Assembly: GCF_023973825.1 (NCBI RefSeq)
Contig: NC_090117.1
Span: forward strand, 124,001 to 188,000
Source of the DNA: Plasmodium brasilianum
Taxonomy: Eukaryota > Apicomplexa > Aconoidasida > Haemosporida > Plasmodiidae
Reading direction: 5' to 3'
Length of the DNA stretch: 64,000 nt
Shown here piece after piece: positions 38,669-51,836 of this stretch (position 1 is its first letter; every line of letters starts with the position of its first letter). The translations under genes were made by a program, and so were the position numbers. Below the pieces are notes generated by a model. That model was not told the DNA's origin. It was given only the letters and a program-made list of their open reading frames with translations, and ran no database searches.

Positions 38669-41340
38669 ATGTCATTATGGTAGGTCAAGCTCCCATGGAA
38701 TAATATTTATTTTATTTTAACAATCTTATATATATATATGTGCTATTTATATATATGATAAAAAATGTTATAATGTAGTTAACATAAAAAATAATTCTTA
38801 TTTTATTACTATTAATTCATTTGAATCCAGGTCAGAATTAGCTGTACAAGGATCTAATTTGCTTCTTTATCTTACAAGAAGAGAATATAAAATAACAAGA
38901 AATTATGTTAAAAATAAAACCAGTTCCTTAGAAAGCGCGAAAAATAAAGAAGAATTTAGAAGTATTTGCTTAAGCTTGGCTAACTATCTAGTTAATCATG
39001 AATATGTACGTCCAAATGATATTTCTCAAGAAAAATGGGAACTAGTTCTTAGGGTATGGTTAAGAAATCTCTTTAATAAGAAAACTAAATACGGCCAATG
39101 TCCTATAATTTTTGATAAAAATGAAAAAGAGCTTTTACAATTATCATACAACGCAGAAGATTTCTTTGAAATAAATAATACTTATCTCCAAGAACTAAAA
39201 TTTTACGGAAAACAAAATACTAATAACTATAATTGTAAAAGTGATCTAAAATGTATAGCTAAATGCAACAAATATAAAGAATGGTTTGAGAACAGGAAGA
39301 GCCATTTTGAGAAAGACAAAACCTTCAATGAATATAAAACCAAATGTAGACAGAAAAGAAACACATTTCCAAGATCCGTATGTAACTTAGTGAAACAACA
39401 TACATTTAGAAAAATACCTAAATGCATAGAATCAGATATACAAATGAGTAAAAAAACCAAAACTGCAGAAATGCAAGAAAGTTCACAAGAAAGGCATGGA
39501 GGAAGCACAATTCAAGATTCTACTTTTCCCCCAATTACTGATCCGTCTCCAAAAGAATTATCACCAAATGAAGAAATTTCACCCAATCTAGAACCCCCAT
39601 CTCAACAGGATGCTTTATCTCAAATTGCATCTCCACATCAACAGGTTGCTTCATCTAAACCAGAATCATTACCTCTACCGGAAGTACAATTAAATTCCCA
39701 CCAATCCGAATCTGTATCTCCAGATCACCCCAGTGCAATAAATTCATCCTTAGAAGCACACACTACAAAAGAAATAACGTTAGAATTTTCTGGAAATTCT
39801 GATACTTCTAATTCCATAGCAGCACATAAATCTATAAAAATTCCTCAAACCAGTGGAATCTCGGGAGTTCCTACACAACTTGTAACTACACAGTTATCTC
39901 ATAATGAATCACCATCTGCCTCAAGTTCTGCTAAATATATACCCATCCAAATGCCAGGTACTCCTAATCCTACATACGTTTCTAAATTTGAAATAACTAC
40001 ACTAAATAATATATGTATTTAAAAAGGTATTATAGGACAAACAGGAAACTCTCATAATACATACATGTTATATATTTCATTGAGCTTCTTCATTATTATT
40101 GTACTTTTTCTTTTTTCTAAGGTATAATAAAACTTAAGTATTAAAAATAAGATAAACATTAAATTACTGTAAAAATTTATTTTATAAATCCTTTTTTCTT
40201 ATATTATAGTATCCTTTAACAGGACATTTAAAAAAAAAAAAAAAGTTAAGAAAAGAAGTAAAATTTCTGAAATTGCTAGTACCATCACGTTCTTGGAAAA
40301 AAAGACACTTTTTAACACATGATAAATTAGAAAATCCAAAACGTAATGACGAAGAAATTATTAAAAAAATAATGATAAAAGACCTTAACATTATGCAGAA
40401 TGTAAATGCATCCATCCGAAAAAAGAGAATGTCCAAAACTATTATAGAAGTGCATATGGAGGTTCTCGAAGAATGCAAAAATGAAGAAATGAAATTAAAA
40501 GGAGGAGAATATTTGGAAATATGCCTAAAAGAGTTCACAGAAGATAAAAATGGAAACTATTCTAATTTAACAAATGACGAGATATTAATAGAAAATACTA
40601 AAAATACCAATGGCATGCAAAAAAAAAAAATTCTATGGAATGAATGGATAGAAAATAATAGAAATCTTTCTGAAAAATTTAAAGAAACAGATTGGTTTAA
40701 CAATTTGAAAAATGAATGGAAAAGAAAAAAAGTTTATATAAAAAAATCTGGAGAATTAAAAAAGAACCATACAGGTGAAATTCAAAAAGTTCCATTTTTA
40801 GAAACAAAAAAGAATATATGGAAACTTTGGATATCAGAAAAGCGTATCATTATAGAGCGATACTTGGAACAGGAATGGTGTAACGAATTCACACAAGAAT
40901 TTCGGCATATTTTAGAAGAATATGAAAATGAAGACACTAAAAATGATATATCACTAATAAATATACAAGAATTAGAACACAAGGAAAATTATGAAGAAAT
41001 ATATAAATATATAAAAAAAAAATTGTTGTCAAAACTGTGTATACTCGTACTTATGACGATATTAGAAGAATGCAACAAAGAGGATTTTATAGAGAATAAT
41101 GAATCAATGTTTGATATTTCTATAAATGAATGTATTAAAAAATATGATTCGGATAGGAAATCAAAAATTACAGAAAATATAGCTGAAGCTAAAGAAAATA
41201 TTTTAATGTATACAGGAAATAAAAAAATTCACAGTTATAAAGACGAAGACCGTTATTCACAGGAACTAGAAGATTGGATAAGAGAAGATGATGCATATTT
41301 AAATGCTATAAATATTGAGAATGAAATAAGCAAATCTTAA
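38669..41340 (+). pseudogene. STP1: STP1 (SURFIN-related) protein gene, three exons, with a single in-frame stop
   Basis: Exons are 38669-38679, 38831-40121 and 40210-41340; both introns are GT-AG and the phases join exactly (MSLW|SELAVQGS, and FLFSK|YPLTGHL). The model has about 810 codons. Residues about 1-190 are a Cys/Trp-containing domain (WELVLRVWLRNLF, CKSDLKCIAKC). Residues about 200-400 are a Pro/Ser/Gln-rich stem. Residues 416-432 are one membrane segment (ISLSFFIIIVLFLF). The cytoplasmic part starts KKKKK and carries SURFIN-like Trp/Glu-rich modules (KTIIEVHMEVLEECK, WNEWIENN, WKLWISEK, KLCILVLMTILEECN). A TAA at 40020-40022, codon 401, lies in the same frame 13 residues before the hydrophobic core. 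As sequenced, translation would stop after the stem and leave a form without an anchor. Everything else is open, so this is a very recent nonsense change, a sequencing error, or readthrough. Members are membrane proteins of infected cells or merozoites. Confidence 0.85.
40020..40022 (+). other. Premature TAA codon in STP1
   Basis: The codons around it are TGT ATT TAA AAA GGT ATT, and the downstream membrane-segment codons are in the same frame, so no frameshift is needed to explain it. One base change in the codon would close the gap between stem and membrane segment. Confidence 0.85.
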
Positions 41341-44300
41341 CAATAAGTAAAATAGTATGTCTTAGAAATAGATAAAAACGAATACAAATATATTCAAAAG
41401 ATATTCATTTGAATTCAGATGAAGTAGATGATAAAAATTTTTAAAATTATATGATACTGAAAGAGAAAATATAAAATTAGGAATTTACAGTAATTAATAA
41501 TATAAAAAAGAAAAGTTTGTACTAAACAACAAGAATGAATTACAGTTATATAAAAATTATACAAATTATATAGAAATCTTTTTATTTTTATACGAATCTC
41601 TATAAGAAATTTATATTAATAATTCATTCAATAAGAATTTGTTTATATTAATATATAAATAACAAATATTAATTTTTATATATTAAGCACTAACATATAA
41701 AGTCATGAAATTTTAAGAAATTTTTTTTCATTTATTCCTTAATATATAAGTTCTTTCAAAAAAATAATTAGATATATTTAATATATAACTTATATTTTTA
41801 ATATATATATTTTTTTTTTATATATATATTATGTTAATACAATATATTATATTGAAAACTGGGTTCAAAAAATAATAATTTTAAATTTCAGATTAGTACC
41901 TACATAAGAACTCATTTAAATATATACATAATATATTATTTGTTAATATTTTTTCCTTTCTTTTTTTTAATTTTTAATTTGTTTAAAACTATATTATCTA
42001 ATAAACTTTTTAAAAATCATAACAATATAATATTACGTTTCGTTATAAGAGCAATTAATTCTTAGTTTGTTCAGTAATAATAGGATTTTTAGTCCACCAT
42101 ATACAAAAAACAATTTTTACATTCTTTGATATTTTACTTTACTCTCATATTATTACATAATGATACATTTCGTGTTTAATGTAACTTTTATGTATATATA
42201 TTATTATTTAAAGTTTAGTGAACCCGTCATTAAACAAATATGTAATTTAGAAAAGATAACATAGTTATTTTTTTATTAATAAAAAATATGATTATAATAT
42301 ACACATAATACGTAATTTCATAATTCATAAATACAATAAACATACATAATTGATAATAATTCATTATATTCCTTATTTTACATTCTTATATATATATATA
42401 TACATGTGGATATGTTTTCCGTGAACATCTGTATACTCCACATCAAAAATAAGCTCTTTCCTATATCTACATATCTTACATAAAATGTAAGATAAAAATA
42501 TTTTTATGCATTTAAAAAATTTAATTATTTATGTTAAATTAATTCTAAAAAAGAGTTATAAAAAGTTATATAGCTTCAATATATATAATTAAATAATTAT
42601 AAATATATATATTCAATATTTTTATTTTTTGTAGAGGTCTATAAAAGAAATATTGAATTATTTATTCATTTTAAAATATTATTATTTCTTGGAATTATAC
42701 TATTAAAAGTAATAAAATATTTAAGAATGAAGAAGTCCACTTCATTTTAAAATTTCATATTTTATTTTTATTTTTCGAATAAACTATTTTTAATGCTTTG
42801 CAGACGTTACTAAATTTTTTCCTTTTATTTTTATGTTATATTTTTTTGTTTAATATAATTTGTTATACTAAAAAAAATTAAAAATATCTTTAAGTTACTT
42901 TTATAAATAAATAATTTTATTATGTAAAATTTTATAAAAATATTTAATATAATTTCTCTCAACTTTCTTATTAATTAACATTAGATAAAATTCTTATAAC
43001 ATGATATTAACAGTAAAAAATGAAGTAAAATATTATTAATACTCCAAACGATATAATTTACTTCTAGTACATAAACCTAGAAAATAATATATTATATATA
43101 AAGCATACGAGTAAGAGAACTCTTTAAAGCTATGTTTTATCGAAATTAATTATTCATTATATAATAATCAAGTAATTTAAGAGCTAACCACAACGAAAAT
43201 GTGGATTCAATTTGTGGTATTGGGGAATTAACCATATGCAGCAAATAAATATATCACAGAACTATAAAATTAAATGTATTTTAAATAATTAAATATGTAA
43301 CTAGAAAACAGAAAAAAAAAAAATATTCCTTTAAATCAGTTTTATTGTTTTTAAAAAGTAAAAATTCATTATTCATATATAAATATTCTGTCTATTTACA
43401 ATTTAGCCAAAATACAAAATTTACTAAATATAAATATTATCAACATATTTAATATCGAATTTTACTAAAAAATGTTATGTGAATTAAATTTTTATATATA
43501 CTTCTTAACACTGTATCCTACATTCTTTTATTCAATAAAAATACTTTAATATTATTATAACATATATTATGTACTTTTTAAATAATGAAACAACATAAAC
43601 AGAACTGATTAATATATATCAACTGATATTTAATAATTCAAATATGAATATATTTTTTTTTTTTTATTAACGTATACATATATATATATATATAAATGAA
43701 TAAAATAAATATTTATGGTGATATATAATTTATCATAAATGCAATATATGTATAAGAAGAAAATTTAACATATTATTAATACTTACAATAGCAAAATATT
43801 TAATAAATAGGAAATTCATTTATACTATTTTAAGAAAGTTAGTAAATCACAGTCTATGTACGAAATGTAAAACAATTTAATAAAATTTTAACACAGTATT
43901 TAAACGTAATGTATATAATTTTAATTGAGAATTATTTATTGTAGATAATTATAATTCATTTTTTTTTTAATATATAATTTTCAACTCAATCTGATTAATC
44001 TTTGAGAAGCCATATTTTTAGCTTTATATATGTATTCTCCTATTATATAACGTAAAATATGTAATAATTTTATATTTATTTATCCTTCAATTAACATTAA
44101 TTATCCACATATAAATTTTTATAACTTCTTTAACATATATAATTGCTTTTTCTTCTTATATATTTTTTTTCCAATTATACGAATTTTAAAAGAAAATATA
44201 TACTTTTTGAAATTTTTATTATCAACTATTTTACTAATACATTACAACAAAAAATTCTTAATTAATATTAAAGGTACATAATGTTCTTATAATATAATAA

Positions 44301-45111
44301 AACTATTTTGAATTAAATTATATTAAAAAATATAATATTAATTTATTTAACTTAATTTTCTAATAAATGTGACATCAAATAAACATATAATATATAGTTC
44401 ATAAGTTTTTAACAATGTTTCCATAAAATAAATAGTTATGTTAATTCTGTACATGTTAAATGAATTATTATTAAACAAATTTTAATTAATTATTATTATT
44501 ATTATTATATATATATAATTTTTTTATTTTAATTAATATACTTTGTGACAATTATTAAAAAAAAAATTTTCATGTGACATAACCTAAGATGATTTTAAAA
44601 TATTTTTCAATACATTAATTATAACATGGGTATTTAAAATAATATATATGAAAACTCAAATTTATATCTGTTATATAAAGTAATTATATTACTTTTTTAC
44701 AATTTTAATATCCAAATTAACAATATAGTTTATTAATATGCGTAGAAAATGCATAGGTATAATTATATTCTTTCAAATAAATTATTTATAGCATACACAA
44801 TTGAAATAATTATATAAACATTATATCATTTATAAATTAATATTCTATTTACACCGCTATAATAATAATATATTTACATGTAATATATACTTAAATATTT
44901 TTATTTAAAGCATTTTTTCTTTTTCACTTTTGAATACATGTTATAATTAACATTAATTAAAGATATATAAAAAATTTTTAATTTTACATAGTCAAAAAGA
45001 AAAAAACGAGCATTATAAAGTAAATTCTATTGTATATTACAAATAAATTATATCAACTAAAATTATATTACCACAAATGACTTAAAATCAATAAATAAAA
45101 TTGAAAAGCTT
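41341..45111. other. AT-rich 3' flank of the STP1 gene (part of copy C)
   Basis: Homologous to 1-3530 and 19664-23725. The first 200 bases after the STP1 stop hold short degenerate open bits that may be the remains of a longer STP1 tail. No gene or RNA is supported. Confidence 0.5.
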
Positions 45112-45896
45112 ATACAAACAAATAAATTCTTCGCTTTTATTAAAATAATTTCATTTACACTATTAATATGGTTATGCCATTATTACTATGATATAAAATA
45201 ATAACTATAATCCTCAATTTCTATAAGTCTTTTATAATATTTCATTTTTATTTTTAATATGTTATTTTCATATTATAGAAATACTAATATTTTTTTAAAT
45301 ATTAAATATTTACCCCAATATTTATCTAACGAGCTCTAGAATATCGTGCACTAAGAGCATAAACTTAATTCACCAAATCTTAGGACAAGCAGATTATTAA
45401 ATAGGGAAAAATATTCAAATAACCCGAACACATACTTTCATTTATATCGGAAGGTTCAGGGAAATTTTTAAGACCCATATAATTCATTAAAATTTAAGGA
45501 CAATTTTGAAATTCCTATGATTCTTTACTTTTTGATGATTATCTTGAAACAGGGTATGGTGAATTAAATGAATCATTTAAAATAAAAATATGTGTCAGAA
45601 AAAAAAAAAATACATTATCTAAACATTTAAAGATATTAGATCTAACCTATGAAAAAGTAAATGATAGACTATTAGGCAATGAATATAGAAAGTAAAATAA
45701 ATATACATGTAAATCTAAAAAAAGATTTATTGTAAGGACTCTTACAGGTTTTACTCCAATTTTATTATCCTTTTTCATGTTCTTAATGTACAACAAATAT
45801 ATATACAAATTAGGATTCTTAATAATATTTCCATTATGGATATTTTCATTGATTTATGTATGTATTAATGTACAAAAAAATATTAAGAAACTATAA
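45112..45896 (+). pseudogene. Two-exon Plasmodium exported-protein pseudogene, copy C (best preserved)
   Basis: Exon 1 (45112-45192) reads QTNKFFAFIKIISFTLLIW then LCHYYYD, a typical Plasmodium signal-type exon, but its first codon is ATA and no GT follows it. Exon 2 starts after TCTTAG at 45384: RTSRLLNREKYSNNPN (an RLL-type export-motif region), LYRKVQGNF, a stop, FKDNFE, a frame change, LLFDDYLETGYGELNESF, LKILDLTYEKVNDRLL, NEYRK, a stop, then two hydrophobic segments (LTGFTPILLSFFMFLMY and LGFLIIFPLWIFSLIYV) and NVQKNIKKL to a TAA at 45896. Defects are a lost start, a lost donor, two stops and one frameshift. The layout is that of exported red-cell proteins with two C-terminal membrane segments. 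I cannot name the family. Confidence 0.7.
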
Positions 45897-46961
45897 ATAA
45901 ATAACTTATTTATGAAAAATTTGAAACTCTTATTAGGGTTATAGACATACAATAATTCCTGGAGATATTAAAATTGAATGAATATATTTTAATACTAATG
46001 AAAATTTGTACGTTTAATAATATAATATATATATGTATAAATCCTCAATACATAAGTAAAATAAGATTTATATTCAGCTATTATTTAACAAATTCTTTTA
46101 ATAGTATTCATGTTTCCCATAAAGTAAATATATCATTTACGTGTTTAGTATATGTTCATATAATAGTTTCATAAATAGAATAAGAGAATGTAAATTTTTG
46201 AACTATTCCTTTTTTTTTTATTATTAATATTATTTATTCCATTTGTAAAAGTAGTAATATCTCGTATATAATAGTATTTTAGTTATATCTTGAAGTTACT
46301 TTTCTACAACTTCTTTTATCAAGCTTATAATTAATTGTATTTTTATTCATTTTTACATTTGTATAGTAATATATGCATAAATTTCTAAAAATATAAGGTT
46401 ATAAGTTTTTAAACTTTTCCACATTACCTGATTTCATTTAGTTAACAAGTATATACTATGTTACATAATAATTAGTATAATTTTGCTTAGAAAAAAAGCA
46501 TAATAAAAATTAAAGTATTATAATTAAATATAAATTAATATCATAATTTTTATAATTCAAGGTAACTACACATTTTATAGAAGTTTTAATTTTTATGTTT
46601 ATATATTGATCGTAAGACAAACGAATATAGCAGAAAATTACTTCCTTTATATCATAAAAAGAAATATTATTTTATGTTCATTTATTATGCATATATATAT
46701 ATATATGAACTGAGTATTTCGTTTAACTTATGGTGTTATACTCCGTTATCTAAATTTTTTCTTTTACTTATATTCCAGAATAATATATAATATTAACGAA
46801 GAACAAAGTTAATAGGATACTATTTATACTTTTTATGAATCATATTTTTCATTTTATGTATATATAAGTATATGCTCAATCAATTTTTTCTCTCATAAGC
46901 ATAAATATTGATTTATTATTATTAATACCTAAATTTTCATTTTTATTCATTCTGTTATTGT

Positions 46962-47001
46962 TATATATATATATATATATGTGTGTGCGTGTGTGTTTGC
47001 G
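46962..47001. repeat. (TA)n followed by a GT/GC-rich alternating tract
   Basis: A (TA)n run passes directly into GTGTGTGCGTGTGTGTTTGCG, an unusually G-rich alternating purine-pyrimidine tract for this DNA. Confidence 0.9.
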
Positions 47002-48174
47002 TATTAACCGTTTATATAAATTTATGTAAAAGTGTTATTTATTTTTTTTTCTTATTATATATGTATTCCTTAAGATACTTCATCCATAATAACAGCCCAC
47101 GTAAATATTTTAGCTGTATTACTATATTTACACTTTTTTAACTCTAACATTATAAAATAATATTTTAAGTAAAAAACCTCATATAAATTACAGAAAAATA
47201 TTATATAAACTAAGGCAAGAACAAATGTAAAAAAAATATAAAATATTTTAAAACATACTAAGATTTAAAAATAATCTTTATATAAATTATATTATAATAT
47301 ATATTATAAAAAAATGTACTGTATACTTAATTAAAACATCATAAGCTGTTATTAGTTAGCAGTTATTCTCATAAATGCAGTTTATTTATTATAAAATTTT
47401 AATCTATTATCTGTTAGTTATATCTATATTTATTTGAATTATTTATGTATTCACTCAATTAAAGAATCACATTTAAATATTTAATTTTTGAATAGAAAAT
47501 TTAATTTCCTCCATAAAATATATAGTATCATATGTAAAACTTATTAAATATACATATTGACAACATTAAAGTTTTTCTTTTCTTTTAGATAACTTCTCTT
47601 AAATTTCATTTAATAAATCATTGAAAATATTAAAATGGTTAGAATATTATAATGATGAAAATATGCTGAATATGTAATATTATATGTTAACAATCATTTA
47701 ATATGTTACAAAAGGATATAAACAAATATATAAAAAAATAATCTTGTCTTTTTTTCCATTTTTTTTTTGACTTCTATATTATTATTTTGCACTTTTTATA
47801 TGAAATAAAAAAATAAAAGTTAAATATTAAAAAGTGTATAAATTAAAAAGTACTAAATTAATACGTTTAAACATTTTTTTAAAACAAAAGGTAAATGAAA
47901 AAAAGTATGATTATATCACAGGAATTTTAAAAGTTATATATATTTATTTGTTTCCTTTCAATTAAATTCTTAAATTCATACTTATTATGTTATATTAATA
48001 AAAAATGTCCAATGATTTTCTTTTTACTTTTTAAAGAGAATTCACAAAATTTGGATAAAAATTTTTTCTTTTTTTTTTTTTTTTGCTTTTTTGTATTTAC
48101 AGCAAAAAAATTTACTTTTTTATATTTCGTTAATGAGATTATTTGATATTATTTTTATTTTTTATATTATTTTT

Positions 48175-48178
<4 letters not shown>

Positions 48179-48206
<28 letters not shown>
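48179..48206. repeat. (TA)14 microsatellite
   Basis: Perfect TA units, followed by a looser 'atacatatacatacaca' tract in non-coding DNA. Confidence 0.9.
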
Positions 48207-48208
<2 letters not shown>

Positions 48209-50878
48209 TATAGGCATAGATATACATATACATACACATATTTAAAAAATATACTAATAACAGATCTATAAGAGATAATATAAAATCTATTTTGATATAT
48301 AATAATTTTTCACTGTTAAACATACGACAAAAATAGGTAGATTATAAATTTTCATTTATAATTTTGTATTAATCAAAAATTTTAATAGAATCATTAAGTT
48401 TATTTTTTAAGCAATATCATTAATGCAGTAATAGTATAAATAATAAAAGTAAAAAGTATACTTTCCTGTTATAATTATAATTATTACTATCAGGTAATAC
48501 AATTCTAATTTATACGTATTTGAATCTTTGTAATATAATATCCTTATAATACGTAAAACAAATATATTATCATATATTAATAATATATAATTAATAAAAA
48601 AAATTATATTTGGTTATTAATATTAACATTATCCATGTTTCAACAAATTTGAATAAATAGTGTTATTTAGTTATTCTCACTTTATATAAGCACTAATAAA
48701 TATAAAGTTCTTTTAAAGTATATTAGTTTAATATAAATGAGTCTTTTTACAAAATGTGCTTTTATGCTTTATCATATAAGATGTATATAACTTATATATT
48801 TAAATAATATAAAGAGCATATTACAAGCATAGTAAATATATATGTTTTCTTTTATTTTTCACATAAAATATAAGTACGAAATAATTATTTTAATATACTT
48901 TTAATTTCTTAAAACAGTGGTGAGTATATTAAAAATATACTGTATATGAAAAATTATAAAATGCTAACAAACGTAAACCTGTAAATATATTTATCAGTTA
49001 ATATAAACGTTATTATATCAAAGCATTAATATATTGCATACAAATTGCTTATTCTGACAGCCTTTCTATAGTATTAAATGAAACACATATATAAACATTA
49101 AAAGAAGACATATTAATGTTATAAATAAAAAAATTATATAAGAAACAAAGAGTATCCATCGTAAAATAACTTTTAAAAAATATCTTAACAATTATAATAA
49201 CTATGTATCTATATTGACTTCTACAATATTCATAAAGAAAATGACAATTCTATCTATATATGTAATAATAATAGAAAAAAAATTTTGTTAAATACACTTC
49301 ATTGTTTTTTTCAAAAATACATTTAATTAAAAAGTAAATATACTTATAAAATTAATATATAATACTACCTTTAATTATATATTATGTTAATCATATTTAA
49401 GCTTAATATTTTTTACAAAAATATAATAAATGAAAAAAGGGAAATAATTTATTGTTATTTTTCGACTTTCTTGAATCATATTTTATTATGTGTTTTAAAT
49501 AATATGATGTAGAATAGGAATAAATAAAAAATTAGAGGAATATACGAAAGTGACAATATTATGATACTATATTTCACAACTATTTTAGTATTTTTAAAAA
49601 TTGAATTATGTATCACAAACATATTTTCAAATAGTATTTATATCACTTAGATGATAAACACATACATAAGTTGATATATTAACCTTTATAATTCTTATGT
49701 TACATGTATTAAATTATTTGAAACATATATTTTATTAAAGGGTTTAGGATAATTATTATATGTTTTTTCTTTTAATCTTAATAATTATAATCAATTTATA
49801 GTATGATAATATCTAATTTTTTCGTATATATTCATATTTTAATTATATATATGTATATTACATTAAATCAAATGTGATTAAGAAGGATGTAAAACATTAA
49901 CTTCAATATGTACTAGAATGGATAGAATTAAGTAATTATTTTACAATTATACAAAATTTTATATCTTCTGAATAATACATTTATAGGTAAATATATTTTT
50001 TTTTTCGAAGAGTACATTTTTAATATAACAGGGGAATGCTTATTATATACAGAATATTTATATATTCGTTAAAATCCTCCTTCATTTATTTAATTTTTAA
50101 TTTCAGTAATAATAACAAAATTGAATTTATTTACTGGCTTATATATTATTATTACCTATAATAATAATTAGTTCGTTTAATTTAAAAGATATTATTTTAA
50201 CCTTAAAAGTAAATAATTATTAATAAAAAGGAAAATTCTTTACTTTTTAAAGATCTTGTATTTATGTATTTATAGTATTTTAAAAAATTAAAGGCCATTC
50301 CTTTATATATATTTCAATATGATGTTCAACTTATATGAATACATACTAAAATTAATTTATTTTCTTGTATAACATTTCAATAAAATTATATAATCCTCGT
50401 TTGAATGGAAGTAATTGGAAAACGTATTTTCTATGTAAATTCTTTTAATTAACATAATATAATTCTATTTTATAAATTGTTATATTTTTCAGCTAAAACA
50501 TTTTTCTTTTAAACTATGCAAAGTATACAAATTTTACTATTATGGAGAAATTAAAGAAAAAATGTTCTTAAATTTTTTTTTTAAATTCTTTATATGAAAT
50601 TAAGAAACATAACATATATCAACATATTGTTGATCATCTTTTTACGTATATAAATATTATCTTAATAATAATTTAATTATTGGTATTTAATGTACTTATA
50701 TTAAAATACAATGTCATTCGAGAGTGTAGAGCAGAATACATATTTTATCTTTTTGTTATAATGAATTTATATACATGGTATTTCAGGAATTTGTTGTTCT
50801 TGAAATGAAATAAATATTTTTTTTCAAGAAAGTACTATTCTGTATATTTACATATTATAATTTATTTTTATTTTTTAG

Positions 50879-51836
50879 GATAATTTTGTGGAGTCATTCC
50901 ATAAATTTGAAGAAGAATTTAGTAGACTTGCCTCAGATTCTGAAGATAATGATGGTACTTTTGGTGAAACTATAAAATCTAAAGTTTTATAACTTAATAG
51001 TGTTAGTAATTCTATCTCTCCATGTAAAAAGTTTAATAATTACTTATATACTATAAGTACTCATCATAACTCAAATAATAAAAATAGGTGTAAATAATTC
51101 AATTGCCTTCTAAATATAGATAATAATTATAATAAGGACAGTTTGATTAAAGAATTTAAAGAACATATATTAGAATATTATTGTGTATTCCAGCAAGACA
51201 CCAACAAGATTGATCCTGATATTTTTAAAAATCTCACAGATCTATACAATTTTTATAGGCATTTTAACAACATTAAAGTTCAAAAGGACAAAGCCATTCG
51301 TGATAATTGTGAAAGAGTTACAAAATATTATGAGTTTTATTTTAATCATAAGAAGGAGCGTAAATTAAAAAAAAGCGACTAATTTTGTGAAGAGTTAAAA
51401 AATTCTAAAGAAATATATGATAGAAAAATGCACAATGTAACTGTCCCAGTGTATATAACTTTTAACACCTAAAAAAAATTATGTATTTGTTCCTAGTTAA
51501 ACAACAGCTATAGTGTTACGAACATTCTTCACTTTATTTATTTTATATAAGGTTAATAAAATTAATACATTATAGTGTAAATACTGTACCATAATCAATT
51601 TTTACAAAAAATTAACATTATAAAAAAAAAATAGTATTTTTTAGTATATATGTGCATATTTTTTTCTTATAATATAGTTTACTCCTATAAAATCTTGTAT
51701 ATGTAATCGTTTGCAAAGGAAAAAAATAAATGAAAACAACGGAATTGAAAAAGAAACAAATCAATCCATACAAAACACATATAAAGTAATAAATAGAAAT
51801 TATAGAAGATTTCATAAAATAGGCTATCATTCTTAA
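50879..51836 (+). pseudogene. pir family pseudogene (+ strand) with an intact last exon
   Basis: Exon 2 starts after TTTTTTAG at 50879 (DNFVESFHKFEEEFSRL). It stays in one frame to 51473 with four stops, at 50990, 51095, 51380 and 51471: SPCKKFNNYLYTIST, DSLIKEFKEHILEYYCVF, KNLTDLYNFYRHFN, CERVTKYYEFYFNHKK, FCEELKNSKEIYDRKM. The last two are hallmarks of the longer pir type. A frameshift in an A-run leads to the membrane segment (TTAIVLRTFFTLFILYK), with the donor at 51552. Exon 3 (51678-51836, 52 codons after TATAG) is fully open, starts FTPIKSCICNRLQRKK and ends HKIGYHS, the classic pir C-terminus. It is therefore a recently lost member of a different pir subtype from the gene at 11117. Exon 1 is not certain. 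Antisense frames at 51618-51945 are shadows. Confidence 0.8.

Larger units (their letters stand above)
38669..46670. repeat. Segmental duplication copy C (STP1 gene, 3' flank, exported-protein pseudogene)
   Basis: Right-most copy of the block and the best preserved at the STP1 gene. It is colinear with copy B across STP1, the intergenic DNA and the exported-protein pseudogene. The far edge, around 46570-46670 ('attacttcctttatat'), matches about 25200-25240 and about 5010-5030. Confidence 0.7.
45897..50878. other. AT-rich intergenic DNA
   Basis: The first 770 bases belong to copy C. The open frame at 45974-46174 has no recognisable feature. Low-complexity tracts are at 46962-47001 and 48179-48206. 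An ATG at 50711 followed by SFES and a GTAGAG could be exon 1 of the pir pseudogene that follows; its phase would fit, but this is a guess. Confidence 0.45.

Noticed and set aside
39227..39508. Open frame of 93 codons on the - strand
   Set aside because: It lies wholly inside STP1 exon 2 on the other strand and has no splice or family signal; an antisense shadow.
40182..40538. Open frame of 118 codons on the - strand
   Set aside because: Antisense to STP1 intron 2 and exon 3; its Phe run is the complement of the lysine run.
46981..47001. GT/GC-rich alternating tract as a regulatory or Z-DNA element
   Set aside because: It is continuous with a (TA)n run and is better read as a microsatellite; no nearby gene start makes a regulatory role likely.
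51183..51368. Second + strand frame of 61 codons overlapping the pir pseudogene
   Set aside because: Frame-shifted reading of the same DNA; only the other frame shows pir motifs.
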